From contig JAGCUY010000176.1 of the NCBI GenBank assembly GCA_017962605.1, positions 1 to 59,827 of the forward strand: a stretch of 59,827 nt of DNA. Direction: 5' to 3'. The notes beneath the pieces were generated by a model. That model made no database searches. It had not been told where the DNA came from and saw only the letters and a list, made by a program, of their open reading frames with translations. Each line of letters starts with the position of its first letter. The first letter of the stretch is position 1. The DNA comes from Kiritimatiellia bacterium (lineage in GTDB: Bacteria; Verrucomicrobiota; Kiritimatiellia; RFP12; JAAYLN01). Below, piece by piece: positions 13,757 to 21,813 of the stretch. The position numbers and the translations under genes are program-made.

Positions 13757-16132
13757 TTGTCCACGACGGAGGAACTCGGTCGGGGCGAGGATGCCGCGCG
13801 AGATGCGCAGTTCGTCGATCTGGCCGTTGAAGAAGGCCGTGGTGGAGGATGACGCGCCAATCCACACGGGCGCATAGCCCTCGCCGTAGCAAAGGCGTCC
13901 CGCCTTGGTCTTCGTCCATGCTGGCGTAGGGTTGTAGTCCTTATATATACTCGCCGTGACTTTGCCGTCCGATTGCGAGAGCGTAAGGGCAATGTGATGC
14001 CACTTGCCGTCGAATGCGACCACTCCCGTATCCTCGTTCATGCCAGTTTCCTCGAAATACGATGCGCCGACGAGCGCACAGCGGAAGCGAAGCACTCTGC
14101 TGTCATACTCGCCTCCTGAGAGCCCCCAGACGGGAATGGGTGCCGTATCGCGGTAAAGATTGCACCGCACGATACCGGCAAATTTTGCCTGAGGGTCTGC
14201 TTTTATGCGGAATTCTATCGTCTGGTCTTTGACTAGCGGCAAAAGCAGATTGTCGGCGTATTTCACCACGCCCGTGGAACAAGAGAGGACGGCGAGGTTT
14301 TCGCTTCGCAGGACGTTGTCGTTGCCGTCCACGACGCGCTCGCCAGCATCAAGAGCGACAAACGACGGGGGTGTGCCGCCGGCCGCAGCCGCCGTGGCGA
14401 CGCCGTTGGTGAGCGCGAAGGCCGGAGCGGAGGCGTCAAGGACGTTGTCGAACGTAGCCCAGGCAAGCGTCTTGCCGGAAAGAACGACGTGGTCGGGGCG
14501 CAGGAACTCGCCGACCGTCAGCGCCCTCATGGTGATGCGCACGTTGTCGATCAAGCCGTCGTAGGGCTTGTACGCGCCAGTGTTGTCGTAGCCGCCGCCG
14601 ATGTAGATCGGCGTGTTTGTCGGCGCTACCACACCTGTGTATGTAGGCGATGAAACCGGTTCGTAGTCGCGGAAGAGGGTCATCGTGCCGCGAGCGCGAT
14701 CAAAAACGACAGCCGCATGGTGCCATTGTCCGTCGTCGGTGCGAATCGTGTCGACGATCGAAACAGTGCTGCCCGCCGCCCCCGGCACCGTCGCCGCCGT
14801 GAGCTTGCCGACGTTTCCGCCGCCGCCGAATCCAATGTTGAACTGCACGTTGTAGCCGCCGAGACGACGCACAAGCGGCGTATATTCCGGCATCTGCTTT
14901 GCCGTCTTGTAGCAGCACTCAACCGTGAAAGACGAGTTCGAGAACACATCCTCCGGAGGTTGCCACGCAACGTAACGCTTAACGATCTCCCCGGTGGAGC
15001 GGTATCCTGTTGCATTCGTCAAGCAGTAGGCGCTTGTGCGGCCAGTCTCGTCCAGCAGCGAAGAGTAAACCGTCGAAAACGGTGTGGCGGCGGCAATGGT
15101 CTGCGGAATGGTCTGCGCACCCCAGTGGTGCACGGCTGGGCCGACAGCCGCGTCGTTGAAGAACCCCTGCGTTGTCGCAAGTCCTGTCGGCGGCTCGAAG
15201 TCGAGATGGAGCAGCACGTCGGAATCTTCGTCCGCCGCCCGTTCCGTGCGCGTGAAGTGAAGGAAGTCCGGTGGATCAAGCACTTCGTCGGAAATGCGGA
15301 AATGGGCTATGGAGCCGCCGAACGGCCCTGACGTCTGCGGCGTGTTGCCGATGAATAGGTCTTCGCCGGAGTTGTACCAGACGCTTTCATCAAGCGAACC
15401 CTCATTGGACAAGGCATAATCGAAGAATGTCTTGACCTTTTTGGTGTCGTCATTCACACTGAAGGCGACATGATGCCAGCGACCGTCATAGATTCCGGTC
15501 GTAAAAAAATCGACTGATTTGTTCGTGCCGGAGATGACCTCGCCGTTAATCGTGTAGCCCGACTTCGTGAAACGGACGGACATCTTGTTGTTTGCAATGA
15601 CGCGCAGTCCCCAGCTGTCGCAGTTCTTGATGGTGGTGCCTCCGTTCTTGAGCTGACCCGGCATGACGGCGACACAGTTCCAGTCGCCTTGGGCCGTCCC
15701 CTGCTGCATTCTGACGAAGCATTCGACGGTGAAGGTCTTGAGCCGCAAGGCCGCTGGGTCTGCAACGCGGAGCGCACCGGCGTTGCCGTTCAAATTGATC
15801 TTGTGGAAGTAGAGGCCCGTCGCCGCTGCGGCGTTGGTGCCGGAGACCGGATCATAGACGCCGTAGCCGGCCGGGAAGGCGTTGGTGCCTTGCGGACAGT
15901 AATCGCTGCCCGAAATCCACGATGCGCCGGAGCGCGACGACGGCACTGCGTCCAGCGTTCCACCATCACCTTGGTTGGCGAACACGGTTGCCGTCGTGGT
16001 GCGGACGCCGTTCTCGTAGGCCAGAGGCCAGTAAGCGACGGTGTTCGCCGCCGCGTTGGCCGCGGCGAATGCCACCGCTACTGTAGCGACGAGCGAGGAG
16101 TGACGAGTGACGAATTGAGGGGCTTTTTTCAT
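13730..16132 (-). CDS. Secreted protein with three LamG (concanavalin A-like) domains
   Basis: The 800-aa exported protein has three LamG domains. Each carries the signature block DGRWHH, DGQWHH or DGKWHH followed by a strand ending in a GxIDxxRI-type segment (GSIAHFRIS, DGLIDNVRIT, NGQIDELRIS). LamG folds bind glycans or proteins; no catalytic residues are seen. The ATG at 16132 has AAGGA 8 nt upstream and begins the signal peptide. Part of that peptide (FVTRHSSLVAT) is encoded by a TCGTCAC heptamer repeat. A GATAAT box at 16167-16172 may serve the gene. The protein ends LPFTLVVR-stop, one of the shared hydrophobic tails of this window. It lies between the AraC regulator and the GH39-like gene. 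Confidence 0.85.
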   Translation of the reverse strand: MKKAPQFVTRHSSLVATVAVAFAAANAAANTVAYWPLAYENGVRTTTATVFANQGDGGTLDAVPSSRSGASWISGSDYCPQGTNAFPAGYGVYDPVSGTNAAAATGLYFHKINLNGNAGALRVADPAALRLKTFTVECFVRMQQGTAQGDWNCVAVMPGQLKNGGTTIKNCDSWGLRVIANNKMSVRFTKSGYTINGEVISGTNKSVDFFTTGIYDGRWHHVAFSVNDDTKKVKTFFDYALSNEGSLDESVWYNSGEDLFIGNTPQTSGPFGGSIAHFRISDEVLDPPDFLHFTRTERAADEDSDVLLHLDFEPPTGLATTQGFFNDAAVGPAVHHWGAQTIPQTIAAATPFSTVYSSLLDETGRTSAYCLTNATGYRSTGEIVKRYVAWQPPEDVFSNSSFTVECCYKTAKQMPEYTPLVRRLGGYNVQFNIGFGGGGNVGKLTAATVPGAAGSTVSIVDTIRTDDGQWHHAAVVFDRARGTMTLFRDYEPVSSPTYTGVVAPTNTPIYIGGGYDNTGAYKPYDGLIDNVRITMRALTVGEFLRPDHVVLSGKTLAWATFDNVLDASAPAFALTNGVATAAAAGGTPPSFVALDAGERVVDGNDNVLRSENLAVLSCSTGVVKYADNLLLPLVKDQTIEFRIKADPQAKFAGIVRCNLYRDTAPIPVWGLSGGEYDSRVLRFRCALVGASYFEETGMNEDTGVVAFDGKWHHIALTLSQSDGKVTASIYKDYNPTPAWTKTKAGRLCYGEGYAPVWIGASSSTTAFFNGQIDELRISRGILAPTEFLRRGQLPFTLVVR

Positions 16133-16203
16133 CTTGACAGTCCTTGTTTGGGTTGAAGATGCGACTATTATCCCAAAAACGACTGTCTTGTGCGTCCCAA
16201 ATG

Positions 16204-17163
16204 CTATCCAGAAAATCCCGAACCACCGCCATCGCGCCATGCGCGCGGGGTCGTGCCGAAGCGGGCCTTGAAGGCCGCCGCGAAGTGCGATGGCGACTTG
16301 TCATGGATGGCGAAGGCGACCTGCTTTATCGATAGCGGGCTTTCGCGCAGCAGCCGCGCGGCAGCGTCAAGCCGCAGGTTCGCGAGGTGCTTCTCAGGAG
16401 GTTCGCCGACGAGAGCCGTGAAGCGTCTGTAAAAGACACTGCGCGAAAAGCCGAGAGCGCGCGCCTCGGCGGCGAAATCGACGGGTTTCATGCACCGCGC
16501 CTGAAGCGACATGGAGAAGGCGCGGATGCGGTCGTCGTCCGACGGGCGCGAAAACACCTTGCCCAGCCCCTTCTCAAGTGCCGCGGGTTTCGCCGGATGG
16601 TCGCGCAGCGCGACAAGGCGCGTCACCAGCGCCCAGCAGCGCGCGTCGAGTTCATCCGCCACTCCGGGTTCAAGGCGGCGCGGGAAGAGGGCGCGCATCT
16701 CGCGGATGGAGTCAAGCAAGTCGGGGGCGCCGCCGACCGGCCACATCGGCAGCGCCCCGTGGCCATCGTCCACACCGGCGCGCCGCAACGCCGCCTCCAT
16801 TCCGGGCGGATAGATGATGTAGAACGCCTCCCGCCAGCCCGAGGCCCGGTATTCGTGGCGCTCGCCGTGGCGTTTCATCATCACGTGTGGGAAGGAGCAT
16901 TCGTGCCGGACGCCATTCACGAAATCGACGGCGGTGGCATCGCATGAACGAAGGCGGACGCAGAACTCGGTGCCGAAACTGCGATGGGTGCCGCGGTAGT
17001 GCACCGCGCCGGTGATTATCCACCCAACCACCGTAACAGGGAACGGGAACCTCAGGCGGCGCGGAACGTCGCCCAGCGAACACCACTCAATTTCGTCGAT
17101 GCGCTGCTCCAGGATGTGCCGGGCAACATGGCCGCGAGCGGCGGTGGACCTTCCCTTCTTCAT
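16204..17163 (-). CDS. AraC-family transcriptional regulator
   Basis: The 319-aa protein has an N-terminal cupin-like sensor region (about residues 25-200) and a C-terminal AraC double helix-turn-helix (about 225-315), visible in DFAAEARALGFSRSVFYRRF and IKQVAFAIHDKSPSHFAAAF followed by KARFGTTPRAW. It differs from the window's XylR-type proteins in lacking a LacI-like sensor. The ATG at 17163 overlaps the TAA of the upstream GH50-like gene (TAATG), so translation is coupled. It probably controls this four-gene cluster. Confidence 0.88.
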   Translation of the reverse strand: MKKGRSTAARGHVARHILEQRIDEIEWCSLGDVPRRLRFPFPVTVVGWIITGAVHYRGTHRSFGTEFCVRLRSCDATAVDFVNGVRHECSFPHVMMKRHGERHEYRASGWREAFYIIYPPGMEAALRRAGVDDGHGALPMWPVGGAPDLLDSIREMRALFPRRLEPGVADELDARCWALVTRLVALRDHPAKPAALEKGLGKVFSRPSDDDRIRAFSMSLQARCMKPVDFAAEARALGFSRSVFYRRFTALVGEPPEKHLANLRLDAAARLLRESPLSIKQVAFAIHDKSPSHFAAAFKARFGTTPRAWRDGGGSGFSG

Positions 17164-19451
17164 TACGGGGTCTCCTGGCGGACAAGTGCGCCAATGGGGA
17201 GCGGCGGCTTGAAGACCGCGCCTGGGGCGAGCGTGAAGGGCGGGACGCCGAGGCAGCGCACGTCGGGGTGCTGCGTGCCGTCCTCCTTGCGAAACCACAT
17301 GGCTGCCGAGACGACGCCAGGGTCGCGCGAGGTCACGCCCCAGCGTGAGCCGTCCACCAGTTTCCACCAGCCCTCGACCGGTCCCTTCCAGAGATTCGGG
17401 ACGGAAGCCTCCCGGCTTGGCTTCGGCATCTCCTCGGCGGCGAGCGGCCTCAGGAATATGTACTCCACGTCGATTGGCGCGTCGCCGATGTTTTCGAGTT
17501 CCACAATCTCGGCGAGGATGTCTGCGGATCCGGGGGCGATCGAGAGGCGGTCGGTGATGGCGAAGGCGACGCCGGAGGCGGCGTGTGCAAGACCCTCGGC
17601 GCGGATGCTGACGGTGCCGATGCCGGAGGCCTCGTCTCGTGCGAAGGAGACATCGGTGACGCGGGAGACGCCAGTCCACTGCGTCGCGCCGTGGTCGTCC
17701 CACTGGAGCAGCGCGTTCCAGCGTCCCGCGGGCGCCGCGCCGCCGTATGCGATCCCGTCGGCCATGCGGCTGCCGCCGATGCGGCCGGAAACGCGAACGA
17801 AGGCGTTGGAGAGAATCCAGGAGCCGTCGGGCTCCTGCTGGAACCCGACGGAACCCACCGTTGGCACGGTGGGCGCACAGGACCCTTGGGAAAGGCCAGC
17901 CTCCGCGAAGAAGCGGTCGCGCTCGGACAGGGGAGGACCCGGCTCTGTCCGGGCCGCAGCGACTTGGCTTGCTCCTGCGGCCGCTACGGAGCGCGGCACT
18001 CCCTGCGAAAGGGCGCTTCCAGCCTCCGCATGCACCCGCGCGAACATGGCGGTGAGTTCGGGATACGGCTCGTCGTTGACGTTCACGAGGCCGTAGTTGC
18101 TGTTCTCGTGGAAGTCCTTGTTGAAGCCGAGCGCGGGGTCGTCCTGCCACATGAAGAAGTCGTCGCCGACGAAGAACGGCAGCGCCATGACGGTGCGCAG
18201 GAGCATCTCGGAGGCCAGGGCGCGTTCGGCCTGGGTTTGGAAGCGCTGGCCCGCGCCGTATGTGCATGGCAGCCCCGAGTCGAGCGCCGGGAAGCTCCAC
18301 TCAGTTAGCAGCAGCGGCTTGCCGCCGGCCTTCTCGTGGAAGGCCCAGAAGGCGTCGGCGAGCGGGACGCCGCCGCGCTTTTGAAGAACGACGCCGGTGT
18401 CGAGGTCGGCCCATGGATAGACGTTCACGGAGACGATGTCGCAGTGGCGTCCGCACGCGGAGAGGATTTCAGGCGCGAAGTCCATGCCGGCGAAGCGGTT
18501 GCCTAGAATGAGATGGTCGGGGTCGGCCTTGCGGATGGCGGCGCAAAGGGTCGAGAAGTATTTTTCCGCGATGAGCGCGACGAATGCTCGCTTGGTCGAG
18601 GCGGCAACCTCACCCGGAGCCATTGAGGACGCGGAGTCTTTTCCGACAGGATTAACGGAATTGACAAGATTTTTATTGGTGTTTGTGGACAAAGATTCTC
18701 TCTGCCCCTCAGCATCTCTGCGTTGAAAATCAATCACAAAGCGCTCTAGTGCCTGGCGGGCGCTGTGTTCCGGCGGGAGTGTGCGCACCAGATCGAAGAG
18801 GCCGGTTGCGGAGTCGCCGAGGCCCCACCAGCGCAGCTCGTTGTCGAGGAAGTAGCCGACGAGCCATGGATCGCCTAGGTGGGGCGCGCAGCGCTTGCGG
18901 GCGAGTTCGTCGCAGGTCTTTTCGAAGTCGGGGTGGAAGACGTTTGGGAATGCTGTTCCGGGCGCGTTGCGGTATGGGGAGATCCAGCGGTCGGGGTCGT
19001 CGCCGCGGCAGAGGTGTGTTGAGAAATAGAGCGAGTCGGCGCCATCGGCGTGGGCGAGGGTGCGGTAGCGCATCTGCGGGCCGGTGCCGACGGCCAGGAA
19101 GCAGAATCCCCAGGAGGAGAGGCGCGCGGCGGTGGCCTCGGCCCACTCGTCGCGCGAGGCGTATTTTTCCTTGACGGTTTTGCCGTATGGGGCGTAGCCA
19201 AGCGGCTCGCAGAACATACCCTGCGGCATGCACCAATCGACGCCGGCTAGATAGACGCCGCGCCCGACGGGATCGACCATCCAGTCCCGCCCGCCGATCT
19301 TCTCCACGTGGAAGAAGCCCGTAACCGCGCCCCGCACGCCGGTCTCCGGCCCCACTGGGCGATAGGGCGGCGGCGCCGCGGTGGCGCAGAGAGAGACAGC
19401 AATGAACAACGAAGCGGCAAAAGACAGGCGGCAGGAGACAGGAATTATCAT
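17163..19451 (-). CDS. Secreted GH50/agarase-like clan GH-A glycosidase
   Basis: The 762-aa protein starts with a signal peptide (MIIPVSCRLSFAASLFIAVS). The TIM barrel (about residues 40-500) has the acid/base pair Asn204-Glu205 in VGYFLDNELRWWG and the likely nucleophile Glu384 in LLLTEWSFPALDSG, the pattern of GH50 agarases and related barrels. A beta-sandwich domain follows (about 545-760). Two low-complexity stretches look inserted: residues 243-275, made of tandem-repeat DNA, and about 490-545. I chose the ATG at 19451 because it begins the signal peptide and lies 9 nt after TATACT. The IS4-type remnant ends just upstream. Agar, other galactans or a related beta-glycan are possible substrates. 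Confidence 0.75.
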   Translation of the reverse strand: MIIPVSCRLSFAASLFIAVSLCATAAPPPYRPVGPETGVRGAVTGFFHVEKIGGRDWMVDPVGRGVYLAGVDWCMPQGMFCEPLGYAPYGKTVKEKYASRDEWAEATAARLSSWGFCFLAVGTGPQMRYRTLAHADGADSLYFSTHLCRGDDPDRWISPYRNAPGTAFPNVFHPDFEKTCDELARKRCAPHLGDPWLVGYFLDNELRWWGLGDSATGLFDLVRTLPPEHSARQALERFVIDFQRRDAEGQRESLSTNTNKNLVNSVNPVGKDSASSMAPGEVAASTKRAFVALIAEKYFSTLCAAIRKADPDHLILGNRFAGMDFAPEILSACGRHCDIVSVNVYPWADLDTGVVLQKRGGVPLADAFWAFHEKAGGKPLLLTEWSFPALDSGLPCTYGAGQRFQTQAERALASEMLLRTVMALPFFVGDDFFMWQDDPALGFNKDFHENSNYGLVNVNDEPYPELTAMFARVHAEAGSALSQGVPRSVAAAGASQVAAARTEPGPPLSERDRFFAEAGLSQGSCAPTVPTVGSVGFQQEPDGSWILSNAFVRVSGRIGGSRMADGIAYGGAAPAGRWNALLQWDDHGATQWTGVSRVTDVSFARDEASGIGTVSIRAEGLAHAASGVAFAITDRLSIAPGSADILAEIVELENIGDAPIDVEYIFLRPLAAEEMPKPSREASVPNLWKGPVEGWWKLVDGSRWGVTSRDPGVVSAAMWFRKEDGTQHPDVRCLGVPPFTLAPGAVFKPPLPIGALVRQETP
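17850..18020. repeat. Hairpin-bearing GC-rich insertion inside the GH50-like gene
   Basis: This in-frame stretch has a hairpin (CCCACCGT-TGG-CACGGTGGG) and paired words such as GACCCGG...CCGGGCC. It encodes an Ala/Arg/Pro-rich segment between barrel and beta-sandwich with no family similarity I recognise. It looks like an inserted intergenic-type repeat kept open in the reading frame. Confidence 0.5.
18634..18735. repeat. Short-tandem-repeat insertion inside the GH50-like gene
   Basis: On the coding strand, words such as CAACGCAGAGATGCTGAGG, AATCTTGTCAATTCC and GTTAATCCTGTC form degenerate 7-9-nt repeats. They are related to those at 43690-43725 and 58430-58465. They encode the polar stretch RRDAEGQRES...NTNKNLVNSVNPVG between two barrel segments, an in-frame insertion. 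Confidence 0.6.
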
Positions 19452-19468
19452 CGCGAAATCAGTATATC

Positions 19469-20098
19469 CACTAGCATCCCATTCACTCATTGAATGAGGT
19501 GCAACGAAGACAGTTTACACGGTTTTGAAGCAGATTTCAAGGTGGGTTCCGCGCGGCATCGTGAAAGAGGCGGCGGAGAGCCACGGCATCCGCTACCGGA
19601 CGTTCGACCCGTGGAGCCACCTGGTGACGCTGCTGGTAGTCCAGTTGTCGCGGGAGGAGTCGCTCAACGGCATCTGCGACATCGCGCAGGCCATGTCCTA
19701 CGAGTGGGACAGGGCCGGCATGGAGATCCCGCGCCGCAACACGCTGTCGAACGCCAACGCGAAGCGGGACCCGGCCATATGCGGAGGATGATCTTCCTCA
19801 CGAACAACTTCGCATGGTCGGCGAAGACCATCGCGGAACTCTACAGGGCACGCTGGGAGGTCGAGACCATCTTCAAGGAACTCAAGCAGACCTGCCAGAT
19901 ACACGACTTCATAGGATACAGCGAAAACGCCGTCAAGTGGCAGGTCTGGGCCGGCCTCATCGCGCATCTCCTCCTGCGCTTCACCAGGCATCTCGCCAAG
20001 TGGAAGAACAGCTTATCGCGCCTCGCCGGCATCGTCCGGGGGTGCCTCTGGCTTAAGAAGGACTTGTTCTCCCTCCTCGACTCAATGGGATGCTAGTG
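19469..20098 (+). mobile_element. Decayed IS4-type insertion sequence
   Basis: Perfect 15-bp terminal inverted repeats (CACTAGCATCCCATT at 19469-19483, reverse complement at 20084-20098) delimit a 630-bp element. The interior encodes only the two ends of a DDE transposase. No target-site duplication is visible. At less than half the length of a full IS4 element it is non-autonomous. Confidence 0.75.
19500..20096 (+). pseudogene. IS4-family transposase, internally deleted and frameshifted
   Basis: Two frames carry the remains. The first (ISRWVPRGIVKEAAESHGIR, then FDPWSHLVTLL) is the N-terminal DUF4372-like part of IS4-group transposases. The second (MIFLTNNFAWSAKTIAELYR, RWEVETIFKELKQT) is the C-terminal part with the Y-x2-R-W-x-VE-x-F-K catalytic signature. 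The middle with the first catalytic aspartates is deleted and the frame changes at about 19780-19790. It cannot make active transposase but could be mobilised in trans. Confidence 0.8.
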
Positions 20099-20103
20099 AT
20101 TTC

Positions 20104-21813
20104 CTATTGTGCGAACCCGTCAAGCAGTGCCCGTTTGCGCGGGGTGTCCTCGGGGGCCGGTTCCATGGCCGGGATGGAGGGGCCGATTTTCTCGACGTCC
20201 CAGACGGGGCTTTCACGGAAGGCGTGGTAGGTCCAATCCCAGCCAAACTCGTTAAAAAGCGCGATGCAGTCGCGCAGGTAGTTCTCCGCCCCCGACGCCC
20301 ATGCGGCGGCGCTGAACTCGCCCACATAGATGCGACAGTTGTGGCGTTTCTGGAAATCCAGCACAGGCGTGAGTTTTTGGCGCAGGAACTCGCGGGTCCA
20401 TCCCTTGGCGGCATCCGGCCACGCGATGGGGTTCCCGTCCTCCTCCCGTGGGCGCTTTGCGACGCCCTGGTGCGTGAAGGCGTGCGGCGCATAGACGTGG
20501 ACCTGGTAGATCACGTTGTCCATCGCAAGCGGGGAGAGATAGGCGTATGCGTCGGGCGAATCCCAGTCGTTGGACTCGATGACAATGGGCGTCACGGGGT
20601 CGATTTCGCGAACGGCTTCGGCGGCGCGGCGCTGGAGTGTCCAGTAGTCGATAGGGGCGCGGCCGAGCTGCACCGGCTCGTTCACAAGATCGTAGCCGTA
20701 GATGACAGGTCCCATCTCTTGCACGATAGGCGCACAGCGCGCGGCGATATGCCGCCATGTCTCGACGAAGGCGTTGGCAAGGCGCTCGTCGCGGAACATC
20801 GCGTGCTCGCGCGAGGCGTTCCGTCCGCCAGGCGTCACATGCAGGTCGACGCAAATCTTCATGCCGCGCGCATCGGCCCAGCACAGGACATCTTCAAGGT
20901 TGTCGAGGCGCGAATCGATCCAGGCGGCGTATTCGGCGAGGTCGGCGTTGTCGCCGACGGCGCTCCAGCGCCGAGTCATCTGGAAGCGAGCCATCGTCGC
21001 GCCCCAGCGGTGCAGAGTCTCGATGTCGTCCTCCGTGGTGTCACGGCCAGGCAGCATGCATCCTTTGAGCGGCTGACGCCGCTGCGCGGATGCAGGGGCG
21101 GCGCTTTGCGCCGAAGCGGGGGACGCGCGACATGCGACACGCGACTCGCCTGGCGACTTTTCGACATTTCGACATGCGGCACCTCTGCTTGTCGCTTGTC
21201 GCTTGTCGCCTGTCCCGCCTTCTGCGGTATCCGGCTTGTCCGGATACCGCACAACCCAGTCTTGGTTCACGCGGCGGAAGAGGCCGGGCGTGGGGGCGGC
21301 GCGGAGCGTGGAGAGGTCGAACTCGACGCGGCCGGAGGTGCCTTGGAGCCCGAGCATGAGCGTGGCTGAATCGGGGTGCGCCCCGGAGAAGTCAGCTTCG
21401 TTCAGTATGGCCTTGCGCGGGAAGTCGCCAGTCTCGCCTGCACAATTTGGGTAGCCTTCATGACCGGAAGCGCTTTCCCGCCAATGCAGTTGGAACTTGA
21501 GGCCGAGATACGGACGCGTGGGCTTGGCAATGCGTTCGCCGGATGCCTCGATCTGCATTGCAAAACCTCCTGCCCCATTCAGGAGCGAGAGAGGCAACTC
21601 CGTCGTCGCGCAGGCGTCGGCGGGTCCGGCCTCCGCCGGGATATCGATGATCAGCCGGTTTCCGTCGAGCGTCGCAAACTTTGCAGGAAGCCGCCATTCC
21701 AGACCGGCAAGCGGTGCCAGCGGAGGCATCGGAACCTGCACCTCCTGCGCCTGCGCCCCTTTGGCAAATGCGGCAACAAGGAAGGCGGTCGCCAGAAAAC
21801 GGGAGCGGTTCAT
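20104..21813 (-). CDS. Secreted GH5 enzyme, paralogue of the 2809-4419 gene
   Basis: The 569-aa protein repeats the layout of the other GH5: signal peptide (MNRSRFLATAFLVAAFAKGA), beta-rich module opening with LAGLEWRLPAKFATLDGNRL, and a GH5 barrel. The acid/base is Glu379 in YGYDLVNEPVQL and the nucleophile Glu499 in YVGEFSAAAW. Between module and barrel, residues 194-248 are an extra Ala/Arg/Ser-rich segment absent from the paralogue; its DNA is made of heptamer repeats. The gene begins immediately after the stop of the DUF2341-LamG gene, so the two form an operon headed by the XylR regulator at 24171-25343. Confidence 0.9.
   Translation of the reverse strand: MNRSRFLATAFLVAAFAKGAQAQEVQVPMPPLAPLAGLEWRLPAKFATLDGNRLIIDIPAEAGPADACATTELPLSLLNGAGGFAMQIEASGERIAKPTRPYLGLKFQLHWRESASGHEGYPNCAGETGDFPRKAILNEADFSGAHPDSATLMLGLQGTSGRVEFDLSTLRAAPTPGLFRRVNQDWVVRYPDKPDTAEGGTGDKRQATSRGAACRNVEKSPGESRVACRASPASAQSAAPASAQRRQPLKGCMLPGRDTTEDDIETLHRWGATMARFQMTRRWSAVGDNADLAEYAAWIDSRLDNLEDVLCWADARGMKICVDLHVTPGGRNASREHAMFRDERLANAFVETWRHIAARCAPIVQEMGPVIYGYDLVNEPVQLGRAPIDYWTLQRRAAEAVREIDPVTPIVIESNDWDSPDAYAYLSPLAMDNVIYQVHVYAPHAFTHQGVAKRPREEDGNPIAWPDAAKGWTREFLRQKLTPVLDFQKRHNCRIYVGEFSAAAWASGAENYLRDCIALFNEFGWDWTYHAFRESPVWDVEKIGPSIPAMEPAPEDTPRKRALLDGFAQ
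21070..21235. repeat. Heptamer tandem repeats inside the GH5 gene
   Basis: On the plus strand GCGACAT, GCGACAC and GCGACTC run near 21128-21150, and TTGTCGC occurs three times with a variant near 21188-21216. The units are 7 nt long and the insertion keeps the reading frame. It encodes residues 194-248 of the GH5 enzyme, a stretch missing from its paralogue. Confidence 0.75.

Noticed and set aside
16204-18300. AraC regulator extended to a 698-codon frame starting at 18300
   Set aside because: The extra 380 codons are a shadow of the GH50-like gene. The ATG at 17163 overlaps that gene's stop and starts a protein of normal AraC length.
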